Source of the DNA: Kiloniellaceae bacterium
GTDB taxonomy: Bacteria; Pseudomonadota; Alphaproteobacteria; Kiloniellales; Kiloniellaceae
Assembly: GCA_021776145.1 (NCBI GenBank)
Contig: JAJFGM010000739.1
Coordinates: 1-16,696, forward strand
Length of the DNA: 16,696 nucleotides
Direction of reading: 5' to 3'
Position 1 is the stretch's first letter, and each line of letters starts with the position of its first letter. Position numbers and translations under genes: made by a program. The notes under the pieces are model-generated. The model saw only the letters and a list, made by a program, of their open reading frames with translations, searched no databases and was not told the DNA's origin. Positions 7,542 through 15,122 of this stretch are shown piece after piece.

Positions 7542-8017
7542 TGAGCAAGATCCATGTAACGACGATGGTCAATGGTGATCCGGTCGAATTTCTCTGCGAA
7601 CCCGAGGATACGCTGCTTGACTGTCTGCGCGACCGGCTTGGGCTGACCGGTGCCAAGGAAGGTTGCGGCACCGGCGATTGCGGTGCTTGCAGCGTTACGG
7701 TCGACGGCCGTCTGGTCTGCTCCTGCCTGATCCTCGGGGCCGAGGCCGAAGGCAGCGCGGTCGGGACCATCGAAGGTATTGCCGATGGCGACAAGCTGCA
7801 CAGCCTGCAGCAGAAGTTCCTCGAACACGCCGCCTTGCAATGCGGCATCTGCACTCCTGGGCTGATCGTCGCCGCCAAGTCGCTTTTAGAACGAAACCCC
7901 GACCCCAGCGAAACCGAGGTGCGCTATTGGCTGGCGGGCAATCTCTGCCGCTGCACCGGTTACGACAAAATCGTGCGCGCCGTCATGGACAGCGCCGCCG
8001 AGATGAGAGGAGCGTGA
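7541..8017 (+). CDS. molybdenum hydroxylase [2Fe-2S] (small, CoxS-like) subunit
   Basis: 158-residue iron-sulfur subunit carrying two [2Fe-2S] clusters between the Mo and FAD subunits. The N-terminal plant-ferredoxin cluster uses C42, C47, C50 and C62 (GCGTGDCGAC then CSC). The C-terminal four-helix cluster uses C101, C104, C136 and C138 (QCGICTPG and NLCRCTGY), with Q100 in the position that contacts the molybdopterin cytosine dinucleotide cofactor in homologues. All eight ligands are present and the length is normal. No twin-arginine signal is seen, so the enzyme should be cytoplasmic. It overlaps the preceding gene by one base and ends one base before the large subunit begins, indicating strict translational coupling. 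Confidence 0.96.
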   Translation: MSKIHVTTMVNGDPVEFLCEPEDTLLDCLRDRLGLTGAKEGCGTGDCGACSVTVDGRLVCSCLILGAEAEGSAVGTIEGIADGDKLHSLQQKFLEHAALQCGICTPGLIVAAKSLLERNPDPSETEVRYWLAGNLCRCTGYDKIVRAVMDSAAEMRGA

Positions 8018-8018
8018 T

Positions 8019-10268
8019 ATGCCCTTAGACAGCAAATCCAACGACGGCAAACGCGAGTTCAAGGTCATCGGCAAGCGGGTGCCGCGTCCCGACGGCATCG
8101 ACAAGGTCACGGGACGGGCGCTCTATGGCGCCGATCTGTCGGCACCCGGCATGCTGCACGGCGGCATCCTGCGCAGTCCGCACGCGCATGCCCGGATCCG
8201 GTCGATCGACACTGCGGCGGCGGCGGCGTTGCCGGGCGTGAAGGCCGTTGTCACCGCTGCCGATTTCGGCGAGGTCGAGAGCGAATCCGCCCGCGACACC
8301 CTGCGCAACTGCATGGCCGGGGACAAGGCGCTCTATGACGGGCACGCGGTGGCGGCGGTGGCGGCCACCAGCGTCAACATCGCCAAACGGGCGCTCAAGT
8401 TGATACAGGTCGACTACGAGCTTCTGCCGCACTGCACCGACGTCGACGCGGCAATGCAGCCCGATGCCCCAGTGCTGCACCACGACCGCGTTGCAGAAAA
8501 TGTGCCGGCCGGGTTCTCCGAAAACGTCACCGGTCACAGCCAGTTCGGCCACGGCGATGTCGAGGCCGGTTTCGCCGCCGCCGACAAGGTGATCGAGCGG
8601 ACCTTCAAGACCGAGGCGGCGCACCAGGGTTATATCGAGCCGCATGCCTGCCTCGCCTCCATGGGGCCGGACGGCAAGGGCGACCTCTGGTGCTGCACCC
8701 AGGGGCAATACTCGGTGCGCGCGGTCTGCGCCGAGATCATGGGCATGGACACGAGTCAACTGCGGGTCACCGCCTCGGAAATTGGCGGCGGCTTCGGTGG
8801 CAAGACCGTGGTCTTCATCGAGCCGACGGCGCTGGCCTTGTCGCGCAAGGCCGGGCGGCCGGTCAAGATCGTAATGAGTCGCGAAGAGGTCTTTCGCGCC
8901 TCGGGGCCGACGATGAGTTCCAGCATGGACGTCAAGATCGGTATGAAGGCGGACGGCACGATCACCGCCGGCCAGTCGGTCATGCGTTATTCCAGCGGCA
9001 GCTTCCCCGCCAGCTATGCCTCGCTCGGCGCCATGAGCGCTTTCGCCTGCTACGACCTCGCTAACGTCCGTACCCTCGGCTACGACGTCTGTACCAATCG
9101 GCCCAAGATTGCCGCTTACCGCGCGCCCGGCGCGCCGACGGCGATCTACGGGGTGGAAAGCGTGATCGACGAACTCTGCCAGGAATTTGGCCTCGATCCG
9201 CTCGACGTCCGGATCAAGAACGCCGCCGACGAGGGGACGAAGTCCGCCTACGGACCGACCTTCAAGCAGATCGGCTTGTTGGCGACCCTGGAGGCCGCCA
9301 AGGCGCACCCGCATTACAGCGCGCCGCTGGGGCCGAACCAGGGTCGCGGCCTGTCCTGCGGCTTCTGGTTCAACTTCGGCGGCGATTCCTGCGTCACGCT
9401 GAACGTCAACTTCGACGGCACCGTCGGGGTGACCGAGGGGAACCCCGACATTGGCGGCTCGCGCGCCTCGATCAGCCAGATGGCGGCCGAGGAGCTGGGC
9501 ATTCCCTACGATCGTATTCGCACCGTCGTCGTCGATACCAATTCGCTGGGTTACAACGAGGCAACCGACGGTAGCCGCGTGACTTTCGCCGTCGGCCTTG
9601 CCACCATCAAGGCGGCGCGGGCGGCGATCCAGGTCATGTGCGGCCGTGCCGCGGCGGCTTGGGGCATCGACCCCGAGGCTGTGGTTTGGGAGGACGGCTG
9701 CGCCAAGCCGTCGGGCCCCAACGCCGGCGAGTTCGAGCCCATGTCGCTGGCCGAGATCGCGAAGACCTCGTCAGAGACCGGCGGCCCCATCGCCGGCCAC
9801 CACGAGTTCAATGCCGAGGGTGCCGGCGTCAGTTTCGGCGTGCACCTGGTGGACCTTGAAGTCGACCGCGAGACCGGCGCCACCAAGGTCCTGCGCTACA
9901 CCGTCTTCCAGGACGCCGGCAAGGCCGTGCATCCCTCCTATGTCGAGGGCCAGATGCAGGGCGGCGCGGTGCAGGGCATCGGCTGGGCGCTGAACGAGGA
10001 ATACGTCTATGGCAAGGACGGGCGTCTCGAAAATGCCGGTTTCCTCGACTACCGGGTTCCCGTTGCCAGCGATTTGCCGATGATTGATCCGGTGATCCTC
10101 GAGATCCCCAACCCAGGTCATCCCTATGGCGTTCGCGGTGTCGGCGAAACATCGATCGTGCCGCCGCTGGCGGCCGTCTCGAACGGCGTTTCGCGGGCCG
10201 CCGGGGTGCGCATGACCGAGTTGCCGATGTCGCCGCCGCGTCTGTTGGCGGCGATCGACGCCGCCTAG
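8019..10268 (+). CDS. molybdenum hydroxylase large (Mo-cofactor-binding, CoxL/XdhB-like) subunit
   Basis: 749-residue catalytic subunit of a xanthine-oxidase-family hydroxylase, full length. The cofactor-contact loop EIGGGFGGK (254-262) is present, and the catalytic glutamate lies near the C-terminus (E710 in GVGET). The active-site loop reads AYRAPGAP (366-373). It therefore lacks the AYRCSFR loop with the Cu-ligating cysteine of true CO dehydrogenase and also the AYRGAGR of form II proteins; CO oxidation is not supported. Likely substrates are N-heteroaromatics, purine-like rings or aldehydes (inference). The ATG at 8019 has GAGAGGAG about 8 nt upstream and lies one base after the small-subunit stop. 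The MoaD-like gene follows after 24 nt. Confidence 0.95.
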   Translation: MPLDSKSNDGKREFKVIGKRVPRPDGIDKVTGRALYGADLSAPGMLHGGILRSPHAHARIRSIDTAAAAALPGVKAVVTAADFGEVESESARDTLRNCMAGDKALYDGHAVAAVAATSVNIAKRALKLIQVDYELLPHCTDVDAAMQPDAPVLHHDRVAENVPAGFSENVTGHSQFGHGDVEAGFAAADKVIERTFKTEAAHQGYIEPHACLASMGPDGKGDLWCCTQGQYSVRAVCAEIMGMDTSQLRVTASEIGGGFGGKTVVFIEPTALALSRKAGRPVKIVMSREEVFRASGPTMSSSMDVKIGMKADGTITAGQSVMRYSSGSFPASYASLGAMSAFACYDLANVRTLGYDVCTNRPKIAAYRAPGAPTAIYGVESVIDELCQEFGLDPLDVRIKNAADEGTKSAYGPTFKQIGLLATLEAAKAHPHYSAPLGPNQGRGLSCGFWFNFGGDSCVTLNVNFDGTVGVTEGNPDIGGSRASISQMAAEELGIPYDRIRTVVVDTNSLGYNEATDGSRVTFAVGLATIKAARAAIQVMCGRAAAAWGIDPEAVVWEDGCAKPSGPNAGEFEPMSLAEIAKTSSETGGPIAGHHEFNAEGAGVSFGVHLVDLEVDRETGATKVLRYTVFQDAGKAVHPSYVEGQMQGGAVQGIGWALNEEYVYGKDGRLENAGFLDYRVPVASDLPMIDPVILEIPNPGHPYGVRGVGETSIVPPLAAVSNGVSRAAGVRMTELPMSPPRLLAAIDAA

Positions 10269-10292
10269 TAAGGTGCGGCGAAAGGCTTAGCA

Positions 10293-10538
10293 ATGGTCAA
10301 GGTTGTCGTGTGGGGTACGCTTCAGGCGGCGACCGACGGCCAGGCAGAGGTCGAGGTCGAGGCCAGGAACATCCGCGAGCTGCTGGTCCGGCTGGCCGAG
10401 CTCCATCCCGGCCTCAAGCCGCAGATCGACCGCGGCGTCTCGGTCTCCATCGACAGCCTGGTCTATACCAAGACCCTGACCGCCAAGATCGAGCCGGACA
10501 GCGAAGTGGTGTTGTTGCCACGCCTGGTTGGCGGCTGA
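10293..10538 (+). CDS. MoaD/ThiS-family sulfur-carrier protein
   Basis: 81-residue ubiquitin-like beta-grasp protein ending in the diagnostic C-terminal Gly-Gly (PRLVGG), which in the family is adenylated and converted to a thiocarboxylate. The pattern VKVVVWGTLQAA...IRELLVRLAELHPGLK...VLLPRLVGG is typical of MoaD/ThiS proteins. The start is ATG with AAGG about 9 nt upstream. Placed 24 nt after the Mo-hydroxylase large subunit, it is probably cotranscribed. It could supply sulfur for molybdopterin synthesis or act in maturing this specific enzyme. No partner MoaE, ThiG or E1-like activator is in the window, so its precise pathway is open. Confidence 0.85.
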   Translation: MVKVVVWGTLQAATDGQAEVEVEARNIRELLVRLAELHPGLKPQIDRGVSVSIDSLVYTKTLTAKIEPDSEVVLLPRLVGG

Positions 10539-10587
10539 CAACGCTTGCTGTGGATGGCCTCACTCAATCCGGCGCGGCTCACCGAAC

Positions 10588-12134
10588 TCACGGCCTGACC
10601 GAAAAGCCGCTTGGCCCGAGCAGCGGCGGCAGCAGCGGCTGAACGCGCTCGACCCAGCGGCACAGCAGGGGCCGCGTCTCGCGCGGATCGATCAATTCGT
10701 GCAGCGAAAAGGCTTCGGCGCGCGGGAAGGGGGACTGCTTGGCCGCCAGGGCCTCTTCGAGCTCGCGGCGTTTGGCCTCGGGGTCTTCGGCCGCGGCGAT
10801 CTCGTGGTGAAAGGCAACGGCGACGCCGCCTTCGACCGGCAGGGCGCCGGTCTCCGCCGAGGGCCAGGCCAGGACATAACCCTCGGGCCCGAAGTGCGCC
10901 GCCTGCGCCACGCCGAAGGCGCGCCGAACCATGATCGAGGCCCAGGGCACGCGGCTCATGGCGGCGGTCAGGGCGGCGGTGGTGCCGTGCCGGATCGTCG
11001 CCTCGCGCTCGGCTTTTGAACCGATCATGAAGCCGGGCTCGTCGACAAAGCTGAGGATCGGCAGATGAAAGGTCTCGCAGAGCTCGATGAAGCGGCGCGC
11101 CTTGTGGGCCCCATCGGCCGTCATGGCACCGGCGAGGTAGAGCCCGTCGTTTGCCCAAACGCCGACGGGCTGGCCGTTCATGCTGGCCAGGCCGGTGATC
11201 TGGCTGCGGCCATAACCGCGGCCAATTTCGAAAAAACTCTCCCGGTCGAGGACCAAGGCCAACAGCTGGCGCATGTCGAAACCGCGGCGGCGCTCGCGTG
11301 GCACGATCTCGAGCAGGGCCTCTTCGCGCCGCTCGACGGGGTCGTCGCATGGCTCGACCGGTGGCAGCTCCCAGACGTTGGAGGGCAGGTAGTGCAGGAA
11401 GCGGCGGATTTGCGCCAGGCAGTCCAATTCGTCCGCGCCGGCGTTGTCGATACTGCCGTTGGCCGTGTGCACAGCCGCGCCGCCGAGCTCTTCCTTGCTT
11501 TTGTTTTCGCCGATAGCGCGCTGAACGACGGCGGGCCCGGCGACCAGAACCTGCGCCGTCGGCCGCGACATGACGGAAAAGTGCGAGGCAACCAAGCGCG
11601 CCGCCGGCATGCCGGCGACGGGTCCCAGCGCGGCGCTGGCGACGGGCACGCCGGCCATGGCCTCGGCGACCGAGCGGAACCGCGCGGGCTCAAAGAGCGG
11701 CGGGCTGAGGCTCTTCTTCTCGGGGCCGCCGACGGAGCCGCCGGCCCCTTCGTGCAGGCGGATCAATGGCACGCGGTATTGCACCGCGAGCGTCTCGGTA
11801 TAGACGCTCTTGCGCAGCCCGGCTTCGGTTGGCGAGCCGCCCTTCAGCGTGAAGTCCTCGCCGCCGACGACACAGGTCCGGCCATCGATCTTGCCGAAGC
11901 CGAGCACGAAGTTGGCGGGTACAAAGTTCGCCAGCTCGCCGCTCGCGTCATATTCGGCCTCGCCGGCGCCCCTGCCCAGCTCGTCGAAGGAGCCGGGGTC
12001 GACAAGGGCGTCGATCGCTCGCGAATGGTCAGCCGGCCTTTTTCATGCTGACGGGCGATGGCCTCGCTGCCACCTTGTTCCCGCGCCAGGGCGCGGCGCT
12101 TGCGGATTTGCTCGACTTCGTTTTTCCAGGTCAT
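10588..12134 (-). pseudogene. acyl-CoA carboxylase carboxyltransferase (beta) subunit, frameshifted
   Basis: Biotin-dependent acyl-CoA carboxyltransferase (propionyl/methylcrotonyl-CoA carboxylase beta type) that moves CO2 from carboxybiotin to an acyl-CoA. The first 39 residues (MTWKNEVEQIRKRR...RLTIRE) are in one frame from ATG 12134. The codon after CGC-GAG has only two bases (12017-12016), and homology resumes at 12015 in another frame with IDALVDPGSFDELGRG and runs to the stop. One inserted base would restore an ordinary protein of about 515 residues. The remainder looks intact: EGAGGSVGG oxyanion region at about 129-137, FVDEPGFMIGSKAE, and FGVAQAAHFGP. Without the correction, translation could begin at a GTG at 11907 and lose the N-terminal part. 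It may be a true pseudogene or a sequencing error. No biotin carboxylase or biotin carrier gene is nearby. It converges with the MoaD-like gene. Confidence 0.85.
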
Positions 12135-12176
12135 GCGCTCGATCGTTCCGTCGCCCCAGATGTGTTTTCGCTCCCG

Positions 12177-12207
12177 ACTATGCATGATCCGAATTTTGCA
12201 TGATAGT
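12177..12207. promoter_or_regulatory. candidate operator between divergent genes
   Basis: TGCATGAT occurs twice (12181-12188 and 12198-12205), 17 bp apart and thus on nearly the same helix face if turns are about 8.5-10.5 bp. The outer bases form an imperfect dyad, ACTAT(g)CATG and CATGATAGT. The element lies 43 nt before the carboxyltransferase start and about 85 nt before the EthD-like start. It is AT-rich compared with its surroundings, as expected of a regulator site. The binding protein is unknown and no regulator gene is in the window. Confidence 0.4.
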
Positions 12208-12292
12208 GGGGCGAAGAACGTTCGCATTCGCGGTCGGGCCGCACGGGTCGGATCCGCTGTATTCCCAACATGCCCTCGGACTGGAGAACCTC

Positions 12293-12643
12293 ATGCCGAT
12301 TACCACCCGTTACGTCTTCATCGCCAGTATGAACGTCGAGCCCGACAAGGAAGCGCTTTTCAACGAAGTCTATGACGATGAGCACGTGCCGAACCTTCTG
12401 AAGGTGCCTGGCGTTATGGCGGTGACCCGCTTCAAGACCGAACCTGCGGCGGTGATGATGGGCGGCGAGGAGCGTCCCGTCACCGGCGAGGGTCAGCCGA
12501 CCTACAGCGCGCTCTACGAGATCGAGAGCCCCGAGGTCATCAAGAGCGCGGCCTGGGCGGCGGCCGTTGAGGCGGGCCGCTGGCCGGGCGAGGTCCGCCC
12601 CCACACCAGCAACCGCCAGCATGTCATGCGCAAAGTCATTTAG
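12293..12643 (+). CDS. EthD-like small dimeric alpha-beta barrel protein
   Basis: 116-residue cytoplasmic protein. The N-terminal strand YVFIASMNVEP followed by FNEVYDDEHVPNLLKVPGVMAVTRF (H31 in the EHVP motif) and a second beta-alpha-beta unit from YSALYEIESPEVI resemble the ferredoxin-like EthD/dimeric alpha-beta barrel fold. Members are often found beside catabolic genes, and some are enzymes or auxiliary factors. The ATG at 12293 is preceded by GGAG with an 8-nt gap. Upstream in-frame codons from 12200 cross the operator-like repeat and were rejected. It is followed after 54 nt by the amidase on the same strand, probably one operon. I cannot give a specific reaction. Confidence 0.75.
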   Translation: MPITTRYVFIASMNVEPDKEALFNEVYDDEHVPNLLKVPGVMAVTRFKTEPAAVMMGGEERPVTGEGQPTYSALYEIESPEVIKSAAWAAAVEAGRWPGEVRPHTSNRQHVMRKVI

Positions 12644-12697
12644 CCCGACGTTCACAGACCCGTCTTAAGAGAAACGACCGGATTTCAAGGAACGGAT

Positions 12698-14107
12698 ATG
12701 ACCACGACCGACGGCAATCTCGCCTTTCTTCCCGCGACCGAGCTGGCACGCCGCATCCAGGCCGGCGAGACCAGCGCCCGCGCCGTGACCGACTGCTACC
12801 TGGACCGTATCGCCAGGTACGACGGCAAGCTGCACGCCTATATCGCGCTCTATGCTGACGAGGCGCGCCAGGCCGCCGAAGCCGCCGACATGGCGATCAA
12901 GGCGGGCCAGTCGGTCGGCCCCCTGCACGGGGTGCCAGTGGCGTTGAAGGACATCATCGAGATGGAAGGCCGGGTAACCACCGGCGGTTCCAAACCCTGG
13001 TCCGAGCGTATCTCGCGAACCACCGCGACCCTGGCCCAGCGCCTGATCTCGGCCGGCATGATCGTGCTCGGCAAGACCCATACCGTCGAGTTTGCCATGG
13101 GTGCTTGGGGCACCAATGAACACATGGGCACGCCCTGGAACCCCTGGGACCTGGATACCCCGCGCACGCCGGGTGGCTCCAGCGCCGGCTCCGGTGTCGC
13201 GGTCGCCGCCGGCCTGGCGCCCTGGGCCATCGGCACCGACACCGGCGGCTCGGTGCGCATGCCCGCGGCCTGGTGCGGTTTGGCCGGCCTCAAGGTCACC
13301 CTCGGCCGGATTAGCGTGCACGGCGTTTTGCCCCTGGCCCACAGCCTGGATACGCCCGGGCCGATGTGCCGCACGGTCGAGGACACGGCGGTGCTTTACA
13401 ACGTGCTGGCCGGCCCCGACCCGAAGGATCCTCTGACCCTGCGCCATCGGCTGGACGACCCCTTGCCGAGCCTCAAGCGCGGCGTCGCCGGGCTGCGTCT
13501 GGCCCGCCTGCCGGAGGCCGAGCGCGCCGCCGTCGATGGCGAGATTCTCGCCGCTTACGACAGCTCGCTCGAACTTCTGGCCGAGCTTGGCGCCGAGATC
13601 GTCGAGGTCAAATTGCCGCGCGGCTTCGCCGATTTCGCCGAAATGACCGGGCGCATCATCGGCGCCGAGGGTTACAGCCATGTTGGCGACCGGGTCGACG
13701 ACATGGACCTGGAGATCGATCCGGCGATCCGCCCGCGCATCTGGATCGGCAAGGACATGCGCGCCCGCGACTACCTCCTGGCCCTGCGCGAGCAGCGCGC
13801 GGTAGCGGCGGCCTTCGCCGAAACCCTGGCCGACATTGACGCCCTGCTGACGCCGACGGCGGCGACCCCGGCGATCCCGCTCCACGAGATCGATCAGTCC
13901 AAGAGCCCGGCCCACTTCACCCGCGCCATCAACCTTCTGGAAATGTGTGCGTCGACGGTGCCGAATGGCTTCACCGCCGCCGGTCTGCCCAGTGCCCTGC
14001 AGATCGCCTGCCGAGGCCATGACGAGGCGATGGCGCTGCGAATAGCCTGGGCCTACGAACAGGCGGCCGGCTTCCGCGGCCGCGTGCCGCCAGGTTTGGC
14101 GGGCTGA
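12698..14107 (+). CDS. amidase (amidase-signature family)
   Basis: 469-residue amidase-signature enzyme that hydrolyses a carboxamide to acid and ammonia. The Ser-cisSer-Lys triad is complete: K84 (VALKDII), the cis-Ser in GGSSAGSG (161/162) and nucleophile S185 (GTDTGGSVRMPA). The downstream GLAGLKVTLGRIS and PLAHSLDTPGPM segments are standard. It is similar to GatA, but no gatB/gatC lies beside it and the catabolic neighbourhood favours a free amidase. The ATG at 12698 has AAGGA 7 nt upstream. It probably forms an operon with the EthD-like gene 54 nt before it. It could act on an amide made or exposed by the Mo hydroxylase pathway (inference). Confidence 0.93.
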   Translation: MTTTDGNLAFLPATELARRIQAGETSARAVTDCYLDRIARYDGKLHAYIALYADEARQAAEAADMAIKAGQSVGPLHGVPVALKDIIEMEGRVTTGGSKPWSERISRTTATLAQRLISAGMIVLGKTHTVEFAMGAWGTNEHMGTPWNPWDLDTPRTPGGSSAGSGVAVAAGLAPWAIGTDTGGSVRMPAAWCGLAGLKVTLGRISVHGVLPLAHSLDTPGPMCRTVEDTAVLYNVLAGPDPKDPLTLRHRLDDPLPSLKRGVAGLRLARLPEAERAAVDGEILAAYDSSLELLAELGAEIVEVKLPRGFADFAEMTGRIIGAEGYSHVGDRVDDMDLEIDPAIRPRIWIGKDMRARDYLLALREQRAVAAAFAETLADIDALLTPTAATPAIPLHEIDQSKSPAHFTRAINLLEMCASTVPNGFTAAGLPSALQIACRGHDEAMALRIAWAYEQAAGFRGRVPPGLAG

Positions 14108-14225
14108 GGCTTACGCCGCGGATAGGACAGGGGTGGCCGTTTTCTGTTTCCTTTGCCGGCGTTGCGGTGAAAATAGTGAACCTGGCCGACAGGTCTTTGG
14201 CTTTCTTTGAGTAATGGGGTGATCG

Positions 14226-15071
14226 ATGATTACAGGCAGTTGTTTATGCGGAACGGTGAGCTGGCAAGTCGACGGCGCGTTGGACGAAATGACCCACTGT
14301 CACTGCTCCATGTGCCGCAAGGCCCATGCCGCGCCCTTTGCGACCTACGTGGGCACGGCGTGTGAGAATTTCAGTTGGCTGTCGGGCGTCGATTCCATAA
14401 GCCATTACAAATCCTCGCCCAGATTCATACGGGGGTTCTGTAGCGCCTGCGGCTCGGTGGTGCCGGAGGCCGGCAGCGAGCTTCGTATCTACATGCCTGC
14501 CGGTTGCCTGAACGAGGACCCGGGGGTGCGCCCGACCGCGCACATCTTCGCGTCCTTCAAAGCACCATGGCATCGCATCGAGGACGATCTGCCACAATTC
14601 GACGCCTACCCGAACCCGGACGACGGTCCAAATGTCGAGCGCGCCAGCCGCGCCGGTGGCAAGGATGGCGCCCTGCGTGGCAGTTGCCTTTGCGGAGATG
14701 TCGCCTTCGAGGTGACGGCCGCTATCAAGTCCGTGCACAACTGCCATTGCTCGCGCTGCCGCAAGGCGCGCGCCGCCGCATATACGACGAACGGATTTAC
14801 CGCCATGGATGGCGTGACTTTCCTGCGCGGCGAGGAGATGCTGCGGACCTACAAGCTGCCGTCGGCGCAATTTTTCACGCAAACCTTCTGTCGCCGCTGC
14901 GGCTCGGGCATGCCGCGTTTGGACCCGGACCGCAAGATTGCCGTCATCCCCATGGGCGCGCTGGACGACGACCCGCGCCGCGGCGCCGACGATCACATCT
15001 TTACCGGGTCGATGGCGTCCTGGTACGCGATCACCGACGATCTGCCGTGTTTCGAGGAGCGTCCCGTGTAG
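14226..15071 (+). CDS. tandem double GFA-domain (CENP-V/formaldehyde-activating-like) protein
   Basis: 281-residue protein made of two fused GFA domains, each normally a separate protein of about 120-150 residues. Domain 1 has C6/C8 (GSCLCG), C25/C27/C30 (CHCSMCRK) and C72/C75 (CSACGS). Domain 2 has C154/C156 (GSCLCG), C173/C175/C178 (CHCSRCRK) and C222/C225 (CRRCGSG). These are the two zinc sites of the fold, and both copies keep all ligands. Founding members were described as glutathione-dependent formaldehyde-activating enzymes, but most homologues are of unknown function. The ATG at 14226 follows GGGGTG. It lies 118 nt after the amidase and may have its own promoter. Confidence 0.9.
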   Translation: MITGSCLCGTVSWQVDGALDEMTHCHCSMCRKAHAAPFATYVGTACENFSWLSGVDSISHYKSSPRFIRGFCSACGSVVPEAGSELRIYMPAGCLNEDPGVRPTAHIFASFKAPWHRIEDDLPQFDAYPNPDDGPNVERASRAGGKDGALRGSCLCGDVAFEVTAAIKSVHNCHCSRCRKARAAAYTTNGFTAMDGVTFLRGEEMLRTYKLPSAQFFTQTFCRRCGSGMPRLDPDRKIAVIPMGALDDDPRRGADDHIFTGSMASWYAITDDLPCFEERPV

Positions 15072-15079
15072 CGGCCGAT

Positions 15080-15122
15080 TTGGCGCCGGCGCCAATCACC
15101 GCCGCTGGTTCAACCGAAGCGG
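15080..15122. terminator. convergent-gene palindrome and hairpin, possible bidirectional terminator
   Basis: TTGGCGCCGGCGCCAA (15080-15095) is a 16-bp perfect palindrome, 8 nt past the GFA stop. It is followed by a second inverted repeat, CCGCT-GGTT-C-AACC-GA-AGCGG (15102-15122), that overlaps the end of the oxidoreductase gene. Between convergent genes, these hairpins could stop transcription from both sides, but neither has a T tract. Confidence 0.45.

Noticed and set aside
8025..9314. 429-codon open frame on the minus strand inside the Mo subunit gene
   Set aside because: Antisense shadow of a strongly supported gene; its translation has no known motif.
8019..10268. Identification of the Mo hydroxylase as aerobic CO dehydrogenase (coxMSL)
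   Set aside because: The gene order fits, but the large-subunit loop is AYRAPGAP without the Cu-binding Cys of AYRCSFR.
11065..12051. 328-codon plus-strand frame across the carboxyltransferase gene
   Set aside because: The opposite strand carries clear carboxyltransferase homology; this frame is its mirror.
12665..14020. 451-codon open frame on the minus strand over the amidase gene
   Set aside because: The amidase on the plus strand has a complete catalytic triad; the reverse frame is Gly/Arg/Ala-rich with no recognisable family, a shadow of high-GC codon use.
12698..14107. Amidase as GatA of the tRNA amidotransferase
   Set aside because: No gatC or gatB is adjacent, and the neighbourhood is catabolic.
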